Assembly (NCBI RefSeq): GCF_900604945.1
Contig: NZ_UWPB01000001.1
Coordinates: forward strand, 310,001 to 374,000
DNA length: 64,000 nucleotides
Direction: 5' to 3'
Source: Ruminococcus sp. Marseille-P6503
GTDB taxonomy: Bacteria > Bacillota > Clostridia > Oscillospirales > Ruminococcaceae
Shown here: positions 60,296 to 64,000 of the stretch, piece by piece
How the letters are laid out: the number at the start of each line of letters is the position of its first letter
Numbering within the stretch: position 1 is the stretch's first letter
Position numbers and translations under genes: made by a program
The notes under the pieces: model-generated
Databases searched by the model: none
What the model was told of the DNA's origin: nothing
Seen by the model: the letters and a program-made list of their open reading frames with translations, nothing else

Positions 60296-61369
60296 TTAGT
60301 TTTTATCAAACAGTATCTTTTCTATTTCTTCAGCGACTTTAATTTTATCCTGAAAAGTTAAATGCACATATATGTCGCTGGTTATACCAATACTGCTATG
60401 CCCCAGCCACTGTGAGACTGATTTGAGAGGCATACCGTTCTGTATCAGCAAGCTTGCACAGGTGTGACGCAGATCATGAAAACGGCACTTTAAATTAAGC
60501 TGACTCATTAGCTTATTAAACGACCTTGAAAGATAGTCTGGGTGTATAATCTGTCCGTATTGATCAACACAAACATATTTTAAATAATCTTTACAATACT
60601 CTTTTCGGTTTTTTGCATAATAAATACGCTGTTTACCCTTGATATAATGAAGATAATCATATATTTTGTCAGGTAGAGGGAGCGTGCGGCGACTTGATTC
60701 TGTCTTGGGCATATCGCAGAAAATAAGTTTCGTGTGGTGCTTATCATTATATTTAACAACAGTGTGCTGAATGCATAAAGTGCGAGCTTCAAAATCTATA
60801 TCGCTCCAACGCAGTCCCAGAACTTCGCTTCTTCTTAAACCCATGCTGCCGGCTATAATTACGGGAGTGTAAATTTTTGAATTACGCAGGTGATTTAAAA
60901 CAATCTTAAATTGTTCTGATGAAAGAAATTCTCCGTTATATTTTGCGATTCCTGGGCGTTCTGCAAAAATAGCTGCGTTTCTGGAAATTATTTTATTCTT
61001 AACAGCGTCTTTTAATGCTGAATTTATATTTGAATGGTGTTTGGCTAATGTTGCTCCGGACAAACCTGATTTAAATTTTAGAGCATAATATTCTTCTAAT
61101 ATTTCAGGAGTGATTTCCGAAATATGTAATTTCTTACTGCGGAAGTAAGGTTCAATATGACTTCTTATCTGAATGTCGTATGTATTGTATGTATTAACCT
61201 TTACTTGCGTTTCTTTTTTATTCAGCCATTTCAATAACCAATCTGCAAATAAAATATCATTATTATTCTCATTCTTTAGTTGATTTTTTAACTGCTGATT
61301 TTCCAAAGATAACTGAATAACTAATTTCTCTAGTTGAGAATTCCTTTTCAATATTGTTTCAATATTCAT
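60296..61369 (-). CDS. tyrosine recombinase/integrase
   Basis: 357 aa. Catalytic set: Arg in GSMGLRRSEVLGLRW near 180, HDLRHTCASLL near 300, His in WLGHSSIGITSD near 325, and Tyr in SDIYVHL near 335. A SAM-like core-binding domain spans about 40-140. The first 36 residues (LKRNSQLEKLVIQLSLENQQ) form a Leu-heptad coiled coil in place of the usual AP2-like arm-binding domain. AAAGAGG precedes the ATG and a TTGATT-16-TATAAT promoter lies upstream. It probably moves the element inserted at tRNA-Arg. Confidence 0.93.
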   Translation of the reverse strand: MNIETILKRNSQLEKLVIQLSLENQQLKNQLKNENNNDILFADWLLKWLNKKETQVKVNTYNTYDIQIRSHIEPYFRSKKLHISEITPEILEEYYALKFKSGLSGATLAKHHSNINSALKDAVKNKIISRNAAIFAERPGIAKYNGEFLSSEQFKIVLNHLRNSKIYTPVIIAGSMGLRRSEVLGLRWSDIDFEARTLCIQHTVVKYNDKHHTKLIFCDMPKTESSRRTLPLPDKIYDYLHYIKGKQRIYYAKNRKEYCKDYLKYVCVDQYGQIIHPDYLSRSFNKLMSQLNLKCRFHDLRHTCASLLIQNGMPLKSVSQWLGHSSIGITSDIYVHLTFQDKIKVAEEIEKILFDKN

Positions 61370-61520
61370 AATAATAACCTCTTTCCCTATAATTATCTAT
61401 TATATAACAAAAAAAGATAAAATCAATACCAATATATTCATTACAACATATTTCTAAAAAATTATACTATTTTTTGCCTTAAATATTTAATGATAAACGT
61501 TTGTATAGTCATAATAATCC

Positions 61521-61534
61521 TGTCACGCGTGACA
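61521..61534. promoter_or_regulatory. palindrome copy 5 (core only)
   Basis: TGTCACGCGTGACA, the 14-bp core of the other copies, between the divergent integrase and NTPase genes and about 51 bp upstream of the NTPase promoter. Confidence 0.7.
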
Positions 61535-61584
61535 TACTCAAATAAATCATGCGACAAATTGTACTAAAGAAATATATACTTAGG

Positions 61585-61613
61585 TTGAATTTTACAAAAC
61601 AATATGGTATAAT
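61585..61613 (+). promoter_or_regulatory. promoter of the STAND NTPase gene
   Basis: TTGAAT (61585-61590), 17 bp, TATAAT (61608-61613); leader about 20 nt. Confidence 0.75.
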
Positions 61614-61638
61614 AAGAAAAAACTGGGGAGGTTTTATA

Positions 61639-64000
61639 ATGTTTGTTATATCGGATTTTAAAAACAAGCTATCAAAAAGTGCGGCGGATTTTATAGTAGA
61701 AAATTTCTTATCAAAAATAAGCGATAAAAAGCTTGAAAAGGATCTTGAGAAGTTTTCAGAACAGTATTTTCTGAATAAATTTGAAAACTGTTCTGCTGAA
61801 GATGAATTTGATTATGAAGCCGTAAAAAGATTTCTATTTGAAAATATTGACCAACGAATACCAGCAATATTTTATGAATCGGGTCAAGAGGGAAGAGCTT
61901 CATTAAAGGAACGTTTAATAAAAGATGCCATAGCAAGAGGACATGGCAGTCCAAATACAATACGAAGCTATTGTACCGCTATAATAGATTTCATAGGAGA
62001 ATGCATATATGATACGATTTCTTCGGAGGGCAAGTGGATCGCGTCACAGGTAGTTTCATCAGTCAGAGAGCACTATGAAGAAAATAAAAAGCAGACAGAG
62101 CACATTTTAGAGGAATTACGCTATTATGGTTCCTTTGAAGAACTGATAGATAATATGAACCTTCCCCAAATGATAGCTGAAAATCCTTTCAGTTATCTGA
62201 ATCCAAAGATACGTTTTTATGGAAGGATAACGGAACAGCAAAAAATATCTGAGTTCATGAATGACGACCGAAGTTTTCTTTTCTGGTCAGTCACAGGACG
62301 CGGAGGAATGGGGAAAAGCAAATTTGCTTTACATATATGCAGGGAATATGAAAAGCTGGGTTGGAAGGCGGTATGGGCTAATTCAAGCAAGCTTTCAAAG
62401 ATTATTGATTTTAACGGTAATGTAAAGTATAACAAACCGCTTCTTGTTGTTTGCGATTATGCCGGAGAATATATTGATAAAATAAGAGAGTATATAATCG
62501 ATATTTCCAATAGGATAAGAGGCTTTAAATGCCGACTTTTGCTGATAGAACGTTCAGACTATAAAAATACTAGCAATGCTTCTTATATAGATAACTGGTA
62601 CAGTCGTCTTTATTCATCACATAACAGAGACACAATTAAGAATATGGAATACCTGGAAGTATCGTTGGATCTTGATGAATATATTCTTAAAGATGAGGAG
62701 ATGAAAGCTATACTGGATGACTTCTCAGATAAAAAATTATCTGATAAAGAAAAAGAAAACATAATTAACTTTGTAAAAAAACGTTTAGGCGGGACCTCAG
62801 AGAAATACGATGCAAGATGTTTGTTCCTGCTTTTTACCGCCGACGCTTGTCTACATCATCTGAAATATAACAACTGGGACAGCGAGAAATTAATGTTAAA
62901 TTATATTAATCGTACTAAAGTAAGATGGAAGTCCTATCTAAAAAGTAATGACGCAGTCTGCAAATGCGCGTCAAAACTATTGGCTTTTGCAACAGCAGCA
63001 GGAGGAATAAGCTTTGATGAAGATTACAAAAGCGTACCTGCTGAGTATATTAATAATTTGAGAAATGCTCTTGGATATGATAGTGATATTTATGACTCAA
63101 TAAGTTTTCTGAATGTACTGTGTGAAAAGAATACAGAGGATCTCAGAGTTGAACCAATGCTTCCGGATATAGTAGGCGAATACTTTTTCATATCAGAGTT
63201 CAGATCACTTCCGAAAAATAAAAAAACTGAATGGCGTGAAATGCTGCTGTCGGATGAGTACAGAGAATATTTTCTTAATTTTCTTGGTAGATGCATTTCT
63301 GACTGGCATAAGGACGAGTTAAAAAGCGTCTATGATGGTTTCATTAATTGCTGTTATGAAAATAATATATTAGATAATGGTATTTGCAGTATTATAGTAA
63401 ACACGTCATATTATTATTCCGATCCTTCAGATTATGAAGTTTATGAAAAAGTATTAAAAGAAATAAAAACAGAATTTGGTTATTATTGTTATGCGATATT
63501 TCTATGTAATGAAGCCGCTTTAATAGATAAACTAGAAGAATCATTAAATGCAGCTGAAAAAATAAAAAGCGAGGTCTTATCTAATTATAAAACAGCAAAA
63601 ACTGCTGAAATATATGCAAAAGCGCTTGTTAATGCGGCAGTTAAAATGAAAACAGCAGAAGAAATATTAGAAATAACCGACAAAATAAAAAGTGAAGTTT
63701 TATCTGAATATGATACAGTAGAAATTGCTGAAATATATGTAAAGGTACTTGCTAGTGCCATAGTAGAAATGCAAACAGCAGAAGAAATAATGGAAATAGC
63801 TGACAGAATGAAAAGCGAGGTTTTATCTGAGTATAACACAGCAGAAATAACCAAAGTATATGCAAAGGTACTTGTTGGTGCTACATTAAAAATGCAAACA
63901 GCAGAAGAAATAATGGAAATAGCCGACAGAATAAAAAATGAGGTTTTATTTAAGTATAACACAGCAGAAATTGCTGAAATATATGTAAAGGTACTTGCTG
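61639..64000 (+). CDS. STAND-type P-loop NTPase with C-terminal tandem repeats, cut by window edge
   Basis: 787 codons visible from ATG 61639 (GGGGAGG upstream), still open at the right edge. An N-terminal helical domain (1-185) of unknown family, possibly the effector, is followed by an AAA/STAND core: Walker A SVTGRGGMGKSKFALHICRE near 217-236 and Walker B KPLLVVCDYAG near 266-276. Winged-helix and helical regions follow (about 400-600), then helical 41-residue repeats from about 634 (TAEEIMEIADRMKSEVLSEY, then NTAEITKVYAKVLV). This three-part layout is that of Avs and related antiphage STAND proteins, where the repeats sense a phage protein. The immune role is inference from architecture and element context. 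Confidence 0.8.
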   Translation, partial: MFVISDFKNKLSKSAADFIVENFLSKISDKKLEKDLEKFSEQYFLNKFENCSAEDEFDYEAVKRFLFENIDQRIPAIFYESGQEGRASLKERLIKDAIARGHGSPNTIRSYCTAIIDFIGECIYDTISSEGKWIASQVVSSVREHYEENKKQTEHILEELRYYGSFEELIDNMNLPQMIAENPFSYLNPKIRFYGRITEQQKISEFMNDDRSFLFWSVTGRGGMGKSKFALHICREYEKLGWKAVWANSSKLSKIIDFNGNVKYNKPLLVVCDYAGEYIDKIREYIIDISNRIRGFKCRLLLIERSDYKNTSNASYIDNWYSRLYSSHNRDTIKNMEYLEVSLDLDEYILKDEEMKAILDDFSDKKLSDKEKENIINFVKKRLGGTSEKYDARCLFLLFTADACLHHLKYNNWDSEKLMLNYINRTKVRWKSYLKSNDAVCKCASKLLAFATAAGGISFDEDYKSVPAEYINNLRNALGYDSDIYDSISFLNVLCEKNTEDLRVEPMLPDIVGEYFFISEFRSLPKNKKTEWREMLLSDEYREYFLNFLGRCISDWHKDELKSVYDGFINCCYENNILDNGICSIIVNTSYYYSDPSDYEVYEKVLKEIKTEFGYYCYAIFLCNEAALIDKLEESLNAAEKIKSEVLSNYKTAKTAEIYAKALVNAAVKMKTAEEILEITDKIKSEVLSEYDTVEIAEIYVKVLASAIVEMQTAEEIMEIADRMKSEVLSEYNTAEITKVYAKVLVGATLKMQTAEEIMEIADRIKNEVLFKYNTAEIAEIYVKVLA
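63652..64000 (+). repeat. 123-bp tandem repeat inside the NTPase gene
   Basis: ACAGCAGAAGAAATA begins at 63652, 63775 and 63898, exactly 123 bp (41 codons) apart, and the copies are close to identical at DNA level. A more diverged unit precedes at about 63529. The array continues past the window edge. The high DNA identity suggests recent expansion by unequal exchange. Confidence 0.9.

Noticed and set aside
63585-63962. 125-codon periodic minus-strand frame
   Set aside because: Shadow of the 123-bp tandem repeats in the NTPase gene.
63652-64000. CRISPR array
   Set aside because: The 123-bp repeats are contiguous, in frame and without spacers; they encode protein repeats.

Overview
The window looks like the chromosome of a Gram-positive anaerobe of the Ruminococcus/Oscillospiraceae type (Clostridia). 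The signs are CdaA-CdaR, MurT-GatD, ClpC, Asp23-DAK2 (FakA), a Spo0A-type DNA-binding domain, BspA-like leucine-rich repeats, many Ser/Thr-rich lipoproteins, and strong AGGAGG ribosome binding sites with TTGACA-17-TATAAT promoters. This placement is inferred from gene content; no 16S gene is present.

Layout. 1-8.1 kb: a cut DegV (FakB-like) gene, a ClpC unfoldase, a Cys/Gly-rich membrane miniprotein, and an adaptor plus FtsX-type permease pair without its ATPase. 8.3-10.3 kb: an AT-rich SUKH-type gene next to what may be a toxin tail, then an LRR protein. 10.5-14 kb: a VTC polyphosphate polymerase, DUF4956 and Cthe_2159-type lipoprotein set. 14.2-16.3 kb: Asp23-FakA. 16.6-19.1 kb: a PAS-GGDEF-EAL protein. 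19.4-26.2 kb: ung, DUF3343 with a cysteine desulfurase, cdaA-cdaR, and a FAD oxidoreductase. 26.5-28.8 kb: a MITE-like element, a Spo0A paralogue with a degenerate receiver, and an unknown membrane protein. 29-30 kb: rplM-rpsI, followed by remnants of restriction-type genes. 31-35.6 kb: surface proteins. 36-41 kb: an amidohydrolase behind a possible attenuator, an SH3 lipoprotein, an epimerase, dtd, an ArsC-like protein and a WG-repeat lipoprotein. 41.8-45 kb: a LysR-controlled accessory cluster with decayed genes. 45-47 kb: KtrAB-type K+ uptake. 47.5-49.6 kb: murT-gatD. 49.8-53.8 kb: a wall-polymer synthesis and export operon. 54-57 kb: a GH2 beta-galactosidase. 57.2-57.5 kb: tRNA-Pro(GGG) and tRNA-Arg(CCT).

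From the tRNA-Arg 3' end to the right edge the DNA is AT-rich and accessory, and probably an integrated element. It carries a long gene-free stretch that looks like a large structured RNA, two copies of a 123-bp promoter-plus-palindrome cassette, a lipoprotein, a 25-aa hydrophobic peptide arranged like a type I toxin with a convergent antisense promoter, a tyrosine integrase, and a cut STAND-type P-loop NTPase whose C-terminus is built of exact 123-bp tandem repeats. The palindrome GTGTGTCACGCGTGACACAC, or a close variant, occurs five times between 58.27 and 61.53 kb, and four of the copies lie upstream of a good promoter. This element is the best candidate for an undescribed system: an Avs-like defence NTPase with its own regulator site family, toxin and large RNA.

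How the genes may work together (inference): CdaA makes c-di-AMP, and KtrA-type proteins are known c-di-AMP targets in other Firmicutes, so K+ uptake here may be under that signal. MurT-GatD, the polymer export operon and the surface proteins all serve the envelope. FakA (14.3 kb) and the DegV protein (left edge) could form one fatty-acid kinase.
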